NCBI RefSeq assembly: GCF_001939045.1
Contig: NZ_MKIM01000028.1
Span: forward strand, 310,001-374,000
Direction: 5' to 3'
Source of the DNA: Rhizobium oryziradicis
Lineage (GTDB): Bacteria > Pseudomonadota > Alphaproteobacteria > Rhizobiales > Rhizobiaceae
Length of the DNA: 64,000 nucleotides
Of this stretch, positions 44,733 to 53,742 are shown piece by piece. A program made the position numbers and the translations under genes. Under the pieces are notes generated by a model. The model made no database searches. It was given only the letters and a program-made list of their open reading frames with translations, and had not been told where the DNA came from. How positions within the stretch are numbered: position 1 is the first letter of the stretch; each line of letters starts with the position of its first letter.

Positions 44733-44878
44733 GCATCGGGCCGAAAAGTGGGCACCGGTTTTCGGGTAACCCGATGCGTGAAAAAAACCATCGGGCCGAA
44801 AAGTGGGCACCGGTTTTCGGGTAAGCCGATGCGGGAAAAAACCATCGGGCCGAAAAGTTGACAGCGGCTTTCGCGGGT
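44733..44878. repeat. Tandem array of three REP-like hairpins
   Basis: Three copies begin CATCGGGCCGAAAAGT at 44734, 44789 and 44843 (periods 55 and 54). In copies 1 and 2 the outer arms pair (GCATCGGG with CCCGATGC in copy 1), and inner CCGAAAA pairs with TTTTCGG. The third copy is degenerate (AGTTGACAGCGGCTTTCGCGGG). The array fills the gap between two convergent genes and may serve as a transcription stop for both. Confidence 0.85.
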
Positions 44879-44883
44879 CAATT

Positions 44884-45987
44884 TTATTGCAGCGGCTGCG
44901 GGCCTTCCAGGGCTGGATGTTTGAGATCCAGGCTTTTATTGGCGGTTGGGAAAAACGTAGGCCCGACCTGACGGATATGCGCGCTATCGGGATTATAAAC
45001 ACGAAGTGGCGCTTTATCCTTGTCCGCATTCTTATCCGCTTGTGGCTGTTGCACGGGCGGCGATGCGATGTCTTTGGGCTTTTCAGCCGGGATGGTTCGG
45101 ATGCTGATCACCGAGGGCGCATCCGTGCTCGGGGTGGATAGCGGTGGTGCTGCGACATCGCTGCAGCCACACTGGCCAGGCTTTCCCGGACGGCGATTGC
45201 GGTATGCAAATGCATTGGGCATATCCCGATAGGGCTGGCCGGTGATGGTCGAAACCATGTCTTCGGCTTCCTGGTTGAGCCGCGAATAATAAAGCTCTGT
45301 TTGCGTGCCGGGGCACATGCGTTGGCATTGCGCCGCATCGCGGCCAAAATCAGCCGGTGGTGTGCTGGGCGAAATGGGAAAAAATGCCCCGTCGCAGCTG
45401 CGAACGCACAGGGTTCTATAGCCGCTTTGGCCATAGGGTTGGCCAACCTCGCCTCGTAAAATCCCGGAAGAGAGCGTGGCCGGGCCTGAATATTCCGGAT
45501 AGACCGGGGCCTCAAACGGCCTTGGCTCATCGGCTGCGTCGGCAGTGATTTCTGATGGCTGCGATTTTTCCGCGTCGCAGGCATTGGCTCTCAGGGCCGC
45601 CTGCAACTCTTTTCTGCGCGGATTAATTCCGCCCTTGCTGTTTGCAGCATCTCGTTGTTGCGACAGTTTCTGCTTGTTTGCCTGCATGGCATCAACGGTC
45701 GCTTGCATGTCCTGACACATATCATGCCCAGACGCATCCAGCACACTGACGCTGGAGGAGCAGCCGATATTTTGCATATTTTGCTGGACTTTGCGAATTT
45801 CAAAGCTCTGCCGTGTTACGGCTCCGGCAAAAAGCCGGGCATCCTCCATGCTTCCAATGGTGATTGGCGTTTGCGCAAGCTCCGCCCGTAGCGCCTCGCA
45901 GGTCTCGTTTGCCTGCGCCATCGCTCCAAGGTTCAGTGCCATCGAGCCAAAGCTCGATGCGATCATCAATTTCACCCAAGTGCGCAT
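44884..45987 (-). CDS. DUF2865 exported protein
   Basis: About 367-aa protein with an N-terminal signal peptide (MRTWVKLMIASSFGSMALN to MAQA). The diagnostic DUF2865 core is near residues 190-245: YRTLCVRSCDGAFFPIS, then a cysteine pair and CPGTQTELYY. The C-terminal third is low-complexity, rich in Pro, Asp and Lys. Ten or so cysteines suggest disulfides, hence a periplasmic site. Family function is unknown. The start could be ATG 45993 or 45987. Confidence 0.82.
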   Translation of the reverse strand: MRTWVKLMIASSFGSMALNLGAMAQANETCEALRAELAQTPITIGSMEDARLFAGAVTRQSFEIRKVQQNMQNIGCSSSVSVLDASGHDMCQDMQATVDAMQANKQKLSQQRDAANSKGGINPRRKELQAALRANACDAEKSQPSEITADAADEPRPFEAPVYPEYSGPATLSSGILRGEVGQPYGQSGYRTLCVRSCDGAFFPISPSTPPADFGRDAAQCQRMCPGTQTELYYSRLNQEAEDMVSTITGQPYRDMPNAFAYRNRRPGKPGQCGCSDVAAPPLSTPSTDAPSVISIRTIPAEKPKDIASPPVQQPQADKNADKDKAPLRVYNPDSAHIRQVGPTFFPTANKSLDLKHPALEGPQPLQ

Positions 45988-46202
45988 ACACATCCAAATG
46001 GCAGTTTCACGGTGGAAATCCCGCACCGAAGTGGGATTTATAAAATGCACGGTGTTCTTGTCGGTCGCAAACGATTCCTATTCAGGCAATGTTGCTGAAG
46101 CTGTTTTGCCGCATAGGGCAGGTCGATGCAACCATGAACCCTCTATGATTTTTAGTATATCGAAAAACAGATATGTAAAAAGCCGATCCCCATGCGGACA
46201 CG

Positions 46203-46242
46203 GCCACAGTGCCATGGTTTTTTAAACCCACAGCACTGTGGC
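46203..46242 (-). terminator. Hairpin after luxI
   Basis: 10-bp perfect arms (46203-46212 and 46233-46242) with an inner pairing of TGGTTT with AAACC. It starts 22 bp after the luxI stop (minus-strand sense). No long T-run follows on the minus strand. Confidence 0.5.
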
Positions 46243-46264
46243 AGTTTGGAACAGCGGCAATCGA

Positions 46265-46909
46265 TCAAGCGGCTCTTGCCTGCTCGAGCGACATGGGGGC
46301 TGGCAGCAGACTTCCAGAAATGGTGGCAACCTGCTTCATGCGATCGAGGAGGTCGTGGTTGACCTCCCAGGCGATGGCAACAGCATGGACACTGCCGATT
46401 TTATGCGGTGCGCCAATGCGCTCACCGGGGCAGCCCATGCGCCGGAACATGCGCTCCAAAAACACATCGGTCACCGTGACGATATGGCTGAGGTTGGATG
46501 CAAGGCCAAGCTCGCCAACGCCACACATCAGCTCCGCTGCCGCAACGCTGACCTGATTGGAGGAGCGATCCAGCGAAATCTCAGGATCGATACAGAAGCG
46601 ACTGGATTCCCAGATCGAAGCACTGCGAATCTCGGGTTGGCTATCGAGCAAGACAGGAAACGTATCGTCCAGCATGTTCGGGCCAAGGGTGGGCAAAAGC
46701 CGCAAGGCACCCCGCAAACGACCCGTGGTATCGTCATAGGACATCACATAGATCGGGTTCGCATCATCATAATGATCCATCTCGAAGTCGCCTTGCACCT
46801 GCACATCCCACTTCAAGAGATCATGAAACACCTTTTTGCGCAGACGAAACATGTCGGCCAGTGCCGCCTGCTGGGTCTGTTTATGCTTACCATTCAAAAT
46901 TTTTATCAT
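46265..46909 (-). CDS. luxI: Acyl-homoserine-lactone synthase (LuxI family)
   Basis: 214-aa autoinducer synthase joining an acyl chain from acyl-ACP to S-adenosylmethionine to give an N-acyl-homoserine lactone. With the start at ATG 46909 (AAGGAG six bases upstream), all eight family-diagnostic residues fall at the textbook positions: R24, F28, W34, D45, D48, R70, E101 and R104. Chain length cannot be predicted. The gene is downstream of luxR on the same strand, separated by 212 bp that contain a lux-box-like dyad at 46964-46985. An active, autoregulated quorum-sensing unit is likely. Confidence 0.96.
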   Translation of the reverse strand: MIKILNGKHKQTQQAALADMFRLRKKVFHDLLKWDVQVQGDFEMDHYDDANPIYVMSYDDTTGRLRGALRLLPTLGPNMLDDTFPVLLDSQPEIRSASIWESSRFCIDPEISLDRSSNQVSVAAAELMCGVGELGLASNLSHIVTVTDVFLERMFRRMGCPGERIGAPHKIGSVHAVAIAWEVNHDLLDRMKQVATISGSLLPAPMSLEQARAA

Positions 46910-46963
46910 GCTCAACTCCTTGTCTTGGGAAGGGCTGAGCTTGCAAAAATTGCGGATTAAATG

Positions 46964-46985
46964 AAACTGACGGTAGAGACAGTTT
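46964..46985 (-). promoter_or_regulatory. lux-box-like dyad upstream of luxI
   Basis: Perfect inverted repeat AAACTG-N10-CAGTTT, centred about 65 bp before the luxI start codon. Size and position fit a LuxR-type operator near the -35 of the luxI promoter. A further half-site (AAACTGAC on the minus strand) lies at 47077-47084. Operator function is inference. Confidence 0.55.
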
Positions 46986-47121
46986 ATTTCTATACAATTA
47001 TAGGGTAATGGTTTTGGATTGTGCGTTTTACTGTGTTGGAACCTGTGTGCGGCCCGTCTCTATGCTTGATACGGGTGTCAGTTTTGCAGTAACTCTCTGA
47101 AGAGGAAGCATAATTTTTCAA

Positions 47122-47862
47122 TCACTCACGCAAATCCGGTGGTATCAATCCCTGCCACACGGCCTTTGCCACGGCTTGCGTGTTTGAAACCGCATCGAGC
47201 TTCAGGCGGGCATTGGCCATGAAGTAGCGCACTGTGCGCTCAGATATGCCGAGGATAATCGATGTCTCCCAATAGCTCTTGCCTGCGGCTGTCCAGCGAA
47301 GGGTTTCCTGTTCACGCCGCGTCAGTTTTCGTGCGGGATCACGCCCATCATTATCAAGGGTTTTGATGAGTCCAGCATGGTATTTTCCAGCGAGCCTGTG
47401 AAGATCGCGATCGAAATTGCGTCGAAAATCTCGCCATTCCTCCAAAGGTAAATCATGCGCAATGGCAAAAATGGCCCCTCGGCCATCATGCGACAGCAGG
47501 GGATAGCTGACCGCGCGGGCGGGCAGGTGGAGATCGCGCAATTTATTGCGCAGAACCATGCAGTCTTTATCGCGCTGCGAAAGGTCTTCCATGTCCACAG
47601 GCTCAATGGCCCGAATAAGCTGCGCCAGCACATTGCTTAATATTGGCTGGCCAAGAAGTGTGATGGACTTTTCGGCCGAGGGGGCAAAGCTGTGGTAGTG
47701 GCGATGTACAAAAAGCCCGGATGTCGAATAGGCGGCGTCAACATACAGACAGCCCGAGAGACCATAGCTCTTTTGCAAGCGCTTTAGAAAATTGAGAGGT
47801 GTGACGTGCTGGCATGTGTCCAGCCAATCCAGCAAATCGAAATAGACATCATTGTTAAACAT
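47122..47862 (-). CDS. luxR: LuxR-family quorum-sensing regulator
   Basis: 246-aa regulator with an N-terminal autoinducer-binding-like domain (about 20-165) and a C-terminal GerE/LuxR helix-turn-helix (about 178-235, LTRREQETLRWTAAGKS, then ILGISERTVRYF). The conserved HTH residues equivalent to TraR E178, L182 and G188 are present (E184, L188, G194). In a hand alignment with TraR, the ligand-pocket residues W57, Y61, D70 and W85 have no obvious equivalents, so the pocket is atypical. It lies immediately upstream of luxI. The start codon follows a hairpin that buries its GGGG ribosome-binding sequence. Confidence 0.92.
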   Translation of the reverse strand: MFNNDVYFDLLDWLDTCQHVTPLNFLKRLQKSYGLSGCLYVDAAYSTSGLFVHRHYHSFAPSAEKSITLLGQPILSNVLAQLIRAIEPVDMEDLSQRDKDCMVLRNKLRDLHLPARAVSYPLLSHDGRGAIFAIAHDLPLEEWRDFRRNFDRDLHRLAGKYHAGLIKTLDNDGRDPARKLTRREQETLRWTAAGKSYWETSIILGISERTVRYFMANARLKLDAVSNTQAVAKAVWQGLIPPDLRE

Positions 47863-47865
47863 TCA

Positions 47866-47888
47866 AACCCCACACATTTTATGGGGTT
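47866..47888 (-). promoter_or_regulatory. Hairpin covering the luxR ribosome-binding site
   Basis: AACCCCA (47866-47872) and TGGGGTT (47882-47888) form a 7-bp stem with a nine-base loop. On the minus strand the 3' arm contains the GGGG just ahead of the luxR ATG. The dyad could be an RNA switch on translation or a DNA operator. Confidence 0.5.
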
Positions 47889-48079
47889 ATTTTCTACCAT
47901 TGAGTCAAAATGTCTATGGCTCAACCATGGCTATACCCTGCAATTCTGAAGGGAAAATTCGACTGGTTACAAGGCTCCTGCGCCATATTATGTTTAAATT
48001 TCAATTGTTTGGAGTGTTGTTTTGATGCTTGATGAAATGTGAAGAATTGTCACGTTCAATCGGCTGTGTGCCAATGCAC

Positions 48080-48117
48080 AAAAATGCCCCGGAGCCTTTC
48101 GGATCCGGGGCATTTTT
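48080..48117. terminator. Bidirectional terminator downstream of maeB
   Basis: A 14-bp perfect stem (48080-48093 with 48104-48117) has an A-run on the left and a T-run on the right, so it is suitable for both strands. It lies 18 bp beyond the maeB stop. Confidence 0.88.
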
Positions 48118-48134
48118 AAAAACCAAGCGATAAG

Positions 48135-50462
48135 TCAGTCGAACTGATTGGCTTCCACAACCGCAAGCGCCGCCATGTTGACAACGCCACGCGATGTCAC
48201 CGACGTTGAGAGCACGTGTGCGGGCGATGCGGCCCCAAGCAGGATCGGGCCAACATGCAAGGCATCGGTGAAAGAGCGAACAATCCCCAGCGAGATATTG
48301 GCGGAGTCGAGGTTCGGGAACACCAACAGGTTGGCCTCGCCACTCAAGGTGGAGTTTGGCATGGCGCGGCGGCGCAGTGTTTCTGACAGAGCAGACCCAC
48401 CTTGCATTTCGCCATCAACTTCGAGTTCCGGTGCATCGCGCTTCAGAATTTCAAGCGCTGCGCGCATCTTGCGGGCACTTTCCGAATTGCGCGAGCCAAA
48501 GTTGGAGTGCGAAAGCAACGCGGCTTTTGGCACAATACCAAAGCGCCGGATGGTTTCGGCGGCCAGAATTGTCATTTCGGCAATTTCTTCGGCCGGCGGG
48601 TTTTCGGTTACGAACGTGTCCGTCATGAAAATGGTGCCACGCTGCGAAATCAGCAAGCTGAGGCCCGAAAAATCACGGATACCGGGCTTTTTACCAAGGA
48701 TATGGCCAACATCGCGCACATGCTTGTCAAAGCGGCCTTCAACGCCGCAGATCAAGGCATCCGCTTCGCCACGCCGAACAGAAAGTGCGCCAATCACCGT
48801 CGTGTTGGTTCTGACGATGGTGCGGGCTGCTTCCATATTGATACCAGCGCGGCCAACGATTGAGAAATACTCATCGACATAATCTCGGTAACGTGGATCA
48901 TCTTCCGGATTGATAATCGCGAAATCCTTGTGCGGGCGGATGCGAAGACCAAAGCGTTGCAAGCGTGCCTCGACAATGCTTGGACGTCCAATCAGGATGG
49001 GTTCGCCAATGCCGTCTTCCAGCAGCACCTGGGCTGCGCGCAACACGCGCTCGTCTTCGCCTTCGGCAAAAATCACCCGCTTTTTCGCAGCTGTTTTGGC
49101 GGTGGCGAAAATTGGCTTCATGATGAAGCCGGAGCGGAACACGAACCTGCCCAACTTATCCAGATAGGCGTCGTAATCGGCGATTGGCCGGCGGGCAACG
49201 CCGCTGTCTTCTGCCGCTTTCGCAACAGCTGGCGCAATGCGCAGAATGAGACGCGGATCAAACGGCGAGGGAATCAGATATTCTGCGCCAAATGTTGGCG
49301 TGTCGCCGGTGTAGGCCTTGGCAGCCACTTCCGACACTTCTTCTCGGGCGAGGGCGGCAATGGCCTTCACCGCCGCCATTTTCATTTCTTCATTGATGGT
49401 GGTTGCGCCGCAATCCAGCGCGCCACGGAAGATGTAGGGGAAGCACAGAACGTTGTTGACCTGATTGGGGTAATCCGAACGGCCAGTGCAAATCATCGCA
49501 TCGGGGCGGGCAGAGCGTGCTTCTTCCGGCATGATTTCAGGCTTGGGATTGGCCAGCGCCATGATCAGCGGGTTTGGTGCCATTTGCACCAGAAGTTCTT
49601 GTTTCAGCACACCCGCGGCAGAAAGGCCCAAGAACACATCGGCACCGCCAATGCTTTCTGCCAGAACGCGCTTGTCGCTGTCCTGTGCATAGATCTCTTT
49701 CCAGGGATCCATCAGTTCATTGCGGCCCTTGTAAACCAGACCTTCAATGTCATGCACCCAGATGTTTTCGCGCTTGACCCCAAGCGACACCAGCAGGTTA
49801 AGACAGGCAAGGGCTGCAGCACCCGCACCAGAGGTGACAACTTTAACGTCAGCAACGGATTTCCCAGCCAGTTCCAACCCGTTCAAAATCGCAGCCGCCA
49901 CAATAATCGCTGTGCCGTGCTGATCGTCGTGGAAAACCGGAATATTCATGCGGTCGCGCAATTGCTGCTCAATTTCAAAGCATTCCGGTGCCTTGATATC
50001 TTCCAGATTGATGCCGCCAAACGTTGGCTCAAGGGCTGCAACGGTCGAAACCATGCTATCGACGGTCAGCGCGTCCACCTCGATATCGAACACATCGATA
50101 TCTGCAAATTTCTTGAAGAGAACCGCTTTGCCTTCCATCACCGGCTTGGAGGCGAGAGGGCCGATATTGCCAAGGCCAAGCACGGCGGTGCCGTTGGATA
50201 TGACAGCGACAAGATTGGCACGGGCTGTGTAATCATCAGCGGCCTGTGGGTTTTCCTTGATCGCCAGACATGGAGCAGCAACCCCCGGAGAATAGGCAAG
50301 CGCGAGGTCGCGCTGGTTGCCAAGCGGCTTGGTTGCCTGAATTTCCAACTTACCCGGACGCGGGTGGAGATGGTAAAACAGGGCCTGTTCATCCAGATCA
50401 CCAGAGGTGGGCGATGTCTTTGTCTTGTCGTCAGTCATATTGTTCGCCGGTTCATCGTTCAT
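48135..50462 (-). CDS. maeB: NADP-dependent malic enzyme with phosphotransacetylase-like domain
   Basis: 775-aa MaeB-type enzyme: malate + NADP to pyruvate + CO2 + NADPH. The N-terminal malic domain (about 1-430) carries [33 protein letters not shown] and the dinucleotide loop [10 protein letters not shown]. The C-terminal domain (about 440-775) is homologous to phosphate acetyltransferase and thought to be regulatory. ATG 50462 follows GGGGG by eight bases; an earlier in-frame TTG-type start is less likely. Single gene with its own terminator. Confidence 0.96.
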   Translation of the reverse strand: MNDEPANNMTDDKTKTSPTSGDLDEQALFYHLHPRPGKLEIQATKPLGNQRDLALAYSPGVAAPCLAIKENPQAADDYTARANLVAVISNGTAVLGLGNIGPLASKPVMEGKAVLFKKFADIDVFDIEVDALTVDSMVSTVAALEPTFGGINLEDIKAPECFEIEQQLRDRMNIPVFHDDQHGTAIIVAAAILNGLELAGKSVADVKVVTSGAGAAALACLNLLVSLGVKRENIWVHDIEGLVYKGRNELMDPWKEIYAQDSDKRVLAESIGGADVFLGLSAAGVLKQELLVQMAPNPLIMALANPKPEIMPEEARSARPDAMICTGRSDYPNQVNNVLCFPYIFRGALDCGATTINEEMKMAAVKAIAALAREEVSEVAAKAYTGDTPTFGAEYLIPSPFDPRLILRIAPAVAKAAEDSGVARRPIADYDAYLDKLGRFVFRSGFIMKPIFATAKTAAKKRVIFAEGEDERVLRAAQVLLEDGIGEPILIGRPSIVEARLQRFGLRIRPHKDFAIINPEDDPRYRDYVDEYFSIVGRAGINMEAARTIVRTNTTVIGALSVRRGEADALICGVEGRFDKHVRDVGHILGKKPGIRDFSGLSLLISQRGTIFMTDTFVTENPPAEEIAEMTILAAETIRRFGIVPKAALLSHSNFGSRNSESARKMRAALEILKRDAPELEVDGEMQGGSALSETLRRRAMPNSTLSGEANLLVFPNLDSANISLGIVRSFTDALHVGPILLGAASPAHVLSTSVTSRGVVNMAALAVVEANQFD

Positions 50463-50723
50463 TGATAGGCCCCCTAAATACAACAAAACGGCGTGCGGAC
50501 CAGAAGATATTTGTCGTTTGACGACAGAATGCTGGGGTTCGCTGGTGGGCAGTGCACCATTGCCCCTCGCATTTCACGGGTTCGCGTTGCAAAAAATGTC
50601 ACGATCGCCGTCTTTCAGGGCAGACAGATGTGCAAAACCACAACGACAATGTGCGTGTCATCTTCCTGATACACGAGTCTGTTTTTGAAAGGGAGAGAAG
50701 TCGACCGTAAAAGGATCATTCCC

Positions 50724-51572
50724 GTGAGCATCGAAACCGAAACGCGGCATGTGAGAACCCTCTTCATTTCGGATGTGCATCTTGGCTCTAAAGCTGCAAA
50801 GACAGATTTTCTGCTAGACTTTTTACGCTATTATGAAGCCGAAACAATTATTCTGGTCGGCGATATTGTCGATGGCTGGCGCCTTAAACGCAGCTGGTAT
50901 TGGCCGCAGGGCTGCAATGACGTTGTGCAAAAGCTGTTGCGCAAGGCCCGCAAGGGAACCCGGATCATCTATATTCCCGGCAATCATGATGAATTCCTGC
51001 GTGATTTTCCCGGCATGCACTTCGGCGGCATCGAAGTGGCGGACCGGATGATTTTCGAGACGGCGGATAAGAAACGCTATCTCGTGCTGCATGGCGATCA
51101 GTTTGATGTGGTGGTGCGCAATGCGCGGCTTTTGGCCTATTTGGGCGATTGGGCCTATGACATGGCCATTGCCATCAACGTGGTGCTTTCGGCCGTGCGC
51201 CGTCGTTTGGGGTTGCGCTACTGGTCCTTTTCAGCCTGGGCTAAGCTGCAGGTCAAGCACGCTGTCAATTTCATTGGAGAATTCCAGAAAGTTGTGGCGG
51301 AAGAAGCCCGTCGCAATGATGTCGATGGCGTTATCTGTGGCCACATTCACCATGCTGTGATGGAGAATGTCGAGGGCATTCATTACATCAATACTGGCGA
51401 TTGGGTGGAGAGCTGCACGGCGGTTGTGGAAAATTTCGATGGAAGTTTCGAGCTGATCGAATGGGGCAAGCGGTATGGAGCCGCAACGGAGCCGCGCTTG
51501 CTCGCCCCGATGGAACCGATTCGCGGCTTTTCGTCCGATGTAACGCTCGCCGCTGAGCGGCAAAGTGCCTGA
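50724..51572 (+). CDS. Metallophosphoesterase, UDP-2,3-diacylglucosamine diphosphatase-like
   Basis: 282-aa calcineurin-type phosphoesterase. All metal-binding motifs are present: DVHLG, GDIVDGW, GNHDE, HGDQFD and GHIHHA. The fold is that of LpxH, but this group (YbbF-like, DUF-type LpxH relatives) also occurs in species with another UDP-diacylglucosamine hydrolase, so the lipid A role is probable, not certain. The start is GTG 50724 with AAGGA upstream. It precedes the Mla operon by about 200 bp on the same strand; both are envelope lipid functions. Confidence 0.85.
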   Translation: MSIETETRHVRTLFISDVHLGSKAAKTDFLLDFLRYYEAETIILVGDIVDGWRLKRSWYWPQGCNDVVQKLLRKARKGTRIIYIPGNHDEFLRDFPGMHFGGIEVADRMIFETADKKRYLVLHGDQFDVVVRNARLLAYLGDWAYDMAIAINVVLSAVRRRLGLRYWSFSAWAKLQVKHAVNFIGEFQKVVAEEARRNDVDGVICGHIHHAVMENVEGIHYINTGDWVESCTAVVENFDGSFELIEWGKRYGAATEPRLLAPMEPIRGFSSDVTLAAERQSA

Positions 51573-51771
51573 CAGACGGGCGCAATGGGGCTGAAGACCA
51601 CAAAACTCTGTGAATTGAAGTGTTGGGAGCTCTCAGACGACACTTTTCAACGTGGGGATGGCTGGCATTGTGCAGCAGTCAGGATATAGTCGCCGGAACA
51701 TGACCGATGGGCGGTCGGGCTGATCGGTAAGATAAGCCTCTGAAAAGTTGTAAATTTTGAGTTCCGGTTTA

Positions 51772-52902
51772 ATGGACAATGCAGCGATTGACGTCGAGCA
51801 GTTTGAAGGTGGAGCCGGTCAAAGGCTGCGCCTTTCTGGTGTTTGGCGCAATACGACCATAGACACTGTTCTGGGTCAGCTGAATGACTTGAAAAGCGAT
51901 TCCCATTCGCATGTCGAAATCGATATTTCGGGCGTATCCAAGCTCGATACATCCGGTGCCTGGCTGATCCGCCGTATGCAATTGGCAGCTGCCGAGCATG
52001 GCGATGCGAAAGTGGTCGGCGGCAGCGATGTTATGCGCGAGCTGATCGCTGCTTTGCCCGAGCAGCCGGAGGTGGTGCCGCCGCGCCATTCCAATCGCTC
52101 CTCCGTCCAAGTGGTTCTCGATCCGATTGGCCGGTTCGTTGTTGATATCTGGCATGATGTCGTGGCGATGAGCTACGTTTTGGGCTCTGCTGTGCGGGGT
52201 GCGCAATCCAAGGAAAAGCGCGGCCGTAGCTCGTCCATGGCATCGGTCGTCAACCAGATGGACCACATGGGCGTGCGCGCCGTGCCGATCATTTTGCTGA
52301 TGTCCTTTCTGATCGGCGCAATTATTGCGCAGCAGGGGGCGTTTCAGCTGCGCTATTTTGGCGCTGAAGTGTTTGTGGTCGACCTTGTCGGCATTTTGCA
52401 ACTGCGTGAAATTGGTGTTTTGCTGACCGCCATCATGGTGGCAGGCCGCTCCGGCAGCGCCATCACCGCCGAAATCGGCTCCATGAAAATGCGCGAAGAG
52501 GTGGATGCGCTTAAAGTCATCGGCCTTAACCCCATTGGCGTGCTGGTTTTGCCACGCATTATTGCCTTGGTGATTGTGCTGCCGCTTTTGACCGTCATTG
52601 CCAATTTTGCAGCGCTTTACGGTGCCGCTGTTGTCACCTGGGCCTATTCAGGCATTACCTTTCAGGTGTTTTTATCGCGCCTGCATGATGCGGTGGATTA
52701 CACCACGCTGGCGGCTGGCTTGATAAAGGCTCCCTTTATGGCGATTGTCATCAGCATTGTGGCCGCCGTTGAGGGCATGAAGGTGGGCGGCAGTGCCGAA
52801 TCGCTGGGTCATCATGTGACAGCATCTGTGGTGAAATCGATTTTCGTTGTTATCCTGATGGACGGGCTTTTTGCCATGTTCTACGCCGCGATCAATTTTT
52901 AG
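51772..52902 (+). CDS. mlaE: MlaE-family ABC permease with N-terminal STAS domain
   Basis: 376-aa inner-membrane permease of a phospholipid (Mla-type) transporter. An STAS-like domain (about residues 15-110) is fused to the N-terminus; in enterobacteria this is the separate MlaB protein. The permease part (about 150-375) has the family signature of five to six hydrophobic segments, including LREIGVLLTAIMVAGRSGSAITAEIGSM. The start is ATG 51772 or a TTG five codons earlier. Eight bases separate it from the ATPase gene. Confidence 0.92.
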   Translation: MDNAAIDVEQFEGGAGQRLRLSGVWRNTTIDTVLGQLNDLKSDSHSHVEIDISGVSKLDTSGAWLIRRMQLAAAEHGDAKVVGGSDVMRELIAALPEQPEVVPPRHSNRSSVQVVLDPIGRFVVDIWHDVVAMSYVLGSAVRGAQSKEKRGRSSSMASVVNQMDHMGVRAVPIILLMSFLIGAIIAQQGAFQLRYFGAEVFVVDLVGILQLREIGVLLTAIMVAGRSGSAITAEIGSMKMREEVDALKVIGLNPIGVLVLPRIIALVIVLPLLTVIANFAALYGAAVVTWAYSGITFQVFLSRLHDAVDYTTLAAGLIKAPFMAIVISIVAAVEGMKVGGSAESLGHHVTASVVKSIFVVILMDGLFAMFYAAINF

Positions 52903-52910
52903 GGGGCGGC

Positions 52911-53732
52911 GTGCTGGAAAATCAAACCACACACAACAATGCAGAACGCGAGAAAGTCCTCTCGGTACGTGGGCTCACAGTTGGTTTCGGCGACAAACTG
53001 GTGCTGGACAATCTCGATCTCGATGTTTTTCGAGGTGAAATTCTTGGCTTCGTTGGCGCATCTGGTGCCGGCAAATCGGTGTTGATGCGCACTGTGTTGC
53101 GATTGCTGCCGCGTCGTGCTGGCAAAATTGAAATTCTCAATACCGATTACGATAGCTGTAGCGTGTCCGAGAGGACCAATCTCGATACGCGCCTTGGCGT
53201 GCTTTTTCAGCAGGGTGCCTTGTTCTCGTCTTTGACGGTTAAGGAAAACATCCAGCTGCCGATGCGGGAATATTTGAAGCTGCCCAAGTGGCTGATGGAC
53301 GAGCTCGCCTATCTCAAGATCGAGATGGTTGGCTTGCCTGCTGATGCCGGTGACAAATACCCGTCCGAGCTTTCCGGTGGCATGATAAAAAGAGCGGCGC
53401 TTGCGCGTGCTTTGGCGCTCGACCCTGATCTCGTGTTTCTGGATGAGCCAACCTCGGGACTTGACCCAATCGGGGCTGCGGAGTTTGATGAACTGATTGC
53501 CCGGTTGCGTGATACTTTGGGGTTGACCGTCTATATGGTGACACATGACCTTGATAGCTTGTTTTCGGTTTGCGATCGAATTGCAGTGCTTGGGCAAAAG
53601 CGTGTGGCAGTCGAAGGCACCTTGGCAGATATGCTGACCTGTGACGATGCTTGGGTTAAGTCCTATTTCAGAGGAAAAAGGGCGCGCTCTATTCCTAAAC
53701 AGCAGGAGGTTCGCGCCTCACTGGCCGATTGA
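52911..53732 (+). CDS. mlaF: MlaF-family ABC transporter ATPase
   Basis: 273-aa ATPase energising the MlaE permease. Walker A GASGAGKS at residues 49-56, signature LSGG at 154-157, Walker B LVFLDEP at 174-180, and the H-loop in VTHDL. The start is GTG 52911. It is ten bases upstream of the mlaD ATG, so the three genes are clearly one operon. Confidence 0.95.
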   Translation: MLENQTTHNNAEREKVLSVRGLTVGFGDKLVLDNLDLDVFRGEILGFVGASGAGKSVLMRTVLRLLPRRAGKIEILNTDYDSCSVSERTNLDTRLGVLFQQGALFSSLTVKENIQLPMREYLKLPKWLMDELAYLKIEMVGLPADAGDKYPSELSGGMIKRAALARALALDPDLVFLDEPTSGLDPIGAAEFDELIARLRDTLGLTVYMVTHDLDSLFSVCDRIAVLGQKRVAVEGTLADMLTCDDAWVKSYFRGKRARSIPKQQEVRASLAD

Positions 53733-53742
53733 TTGAGATCTC

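Noticed and set aside
44733..44878. CRISPR array
   Set aside because: Three units with period 54-55 could suggest repeats and spacers, but the similarity covers nearly the whole unit, there are no unique spacers and no cas genes. It is a REP-like tandem array.
48930..50465. Open frame of about 510 codons antisense to maeB
   Set aside because: It lies wholly inside a well-supported gene, and its composition (His, Arg and Cys rich) is typical of an antisense shadow.
51573..51771. Sigma-54 promoter before mlaE (TGGCAT near 51661)
   Set aside because: Spacing between the GG and GC elements is 9 rather than 10 bases and the -12 half is poor.
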